Below, in pieces: positions 43,502 to 44,073 of a DNA stretch of 44,073 nucleotides. The notes beneath the pieces were generated by a model, which made no database searches, was not told the origin of the DNA, and saw only the letters and a program-made list of their open reading frames with translations. Each line of letters opens with the position of its first letter. Position 1 is the stretch's first letter. The stretch covers positions 1 to 44,073 of the forward strand of contig JABDES010000005.1 in the NCBI GenBank assembly GCA_013286935.1. The letters are read 5' to 3'. Made by a program: the position numbers and the translations under genes. Source of the DNA: Candidatus Babelota bacterium. Lineage in GTDB: Bacteria > Babelota > Babeliae > Babelales > Vermiphilaceae.

Positions 43502-44073
43502 GTGAAAGCATTAGCATTTTTCTTATCCGTATTGAGCGTTTCTTCAACCATTGCAAATCTTCATAAAGCTGAAGTGTCGGCATTGTGGAACCTGGGACGA
43601 ACCGTGGTCTATGTGTGCAACCCGGTCCAGTTAGGGAAATTGGGCCATGAATTGCCTGTAACCTTCATGAAAGTTGCGAGCACGGGCTTGCCGTTAGAAA
43701 TAGATAAATATTGGCCGGATAAGGGTGATACTGTAGTTGCGGTTGGCCCAAGCGAACAGAATAAGAGCGGTGTTACAAAGATTGCAGAATTTTCAAGAAA
43801 TCTGGGGATACATTCTGGTACGACCTATACCTTTACTGAAATAGTTGACTCGCCGGCTGGTCCTATTCACCTTGTGCAAGAAGTCACCGGGACTGCCGCA
43901 AAAAGTCGGTCTCGGGTTGGGGTTGCCGTTCCATCCGCAAAAGTACGTGAGCTGTATGATGACACTAACTGGCATCAAATAGAAGTTTCAAGTAATAACG
44001 GACAAGGCAAAGTTGTAGTTTCATATTGTTCTTACCACAGCCGTTCGCTGCCGACGACTGTGTCGGTTCTTGA
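43502..44073 (+). CDS. Exported protein, tandem copy B (3' partial)
   Basis: The frame opens at GTG 43502, with AAAGGAG upstream as for copy A but GTG in place of ATG, and remains open to the window end (190 codons). It is collinear with copy A at an offset of 1451 bases. By my count 14 of 190 residues differ, while the last 104 bases (43970-44073) are identical to 42519-42622. The signal peptide and the head domain are preserved. The stalk and membrane helix expected from copy A lie outside the window. It is a recent tandem duplicate, possibly one of a longer array. Confidence 0.85.
   Translation, partial: MKALAFFLSVLSVSSTIANLHKAEVSALWNLGRTVVYVCNPVQLGKLGHELPVTFMKVASTGLPLEIDKYWPDKGDTVVAVGPSEQNKSGVTKIAEFSRNLGIHSGTTYTFTEIVDSPAGPIHLVQEVTGTAAKSRSRVGVAVPSAKVRELYDDTNWHQIEVSSNNGQGKVVVSYCSYHSRSLPTTVSVL

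Noticed and set aside
1-44073. CRISPR array, insertion sequence, prophage or restriction system
   Set aside because: I saw no regularly spaced direct repeats, transposase or integrase motifs, phage structural genes or methylase-nuclease pairs.

Overview
The window reads as a gene-dense, AT-rich bacterial chromosome segment, most likely from a host-associated lineage with a reduced genome. My best guess is Candidatus Dependentiae (TM6) or a similar amoeba-associated group. This rests on gene style, not on a search: many Sec-exported proteins of no recognised family, ankyrin repeats, J-domain-like repeats, tandem paralogues, and housekeeping genes scattered one or two at a time. Examples of the scatter are rplU without rpmA, pheS without pheT, and rpmE with prfA.

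Layout. 1-5.7 kb: the end of an ankyrin/membrane protein, a very large exported protein with four J-like segments lacking HPD, and an exported ankyrin protein. 5.8-7.8 kb: a minus-strand operon of DUF1398, AlkD-type glycosylase and APH(6)-type kinase. 8.0-9.9 kb: two damaged exported/membrane genes, an alpha/beta hydrolase with an in-frame TAA and a frameshifted membrane gene. 10-13.4 kb: RmuC and two unknown exported proteins. 13.4-16.5 kb: LemA and DUF2207 between two tRNA-Arg genes that share an identical 50-bp 3' block. 16.5-22.7 kb: TlyA, an HtrA-type protease, glycyl-tRNA synthetase and a KtrB/KtrA-type potassium uptake pair. 22.8-25.6 kb: four small exported membrane proteins of similar architecture. 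25.7-33.1 kb: L21, MutS, an exported protein, UvrA and tRNA-His. 33.2-38.3 kb: a LiaF-like membrane protein, a cysteine-rich exported pair, PheS-GalU and two unknown exported proteins. 38.3-41.8 kb: L31-RF1, an SppA-like protease and Dus. 42-44 kb: a tandem pair of exported coiled-coil proteins, the second cut by the window end.

Two layers are interleaved. One is a conserved core: translation, mismatch and excision repair, K+ uptake, envelope proteolysis. The other is an accessory layer of exported proteins. Several of these have a signal peptide ending around A/S-M-E and one further membrane segment, and several sit behind TTGACA promoters with a 16-bp spacer. The accessory layer also shows decay, a G9 tract, tandem duplication and REP-like palindromes, which suggests it changes fast and may face a host.

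All homology calls are from reading motifs by eye; no database was consulted.
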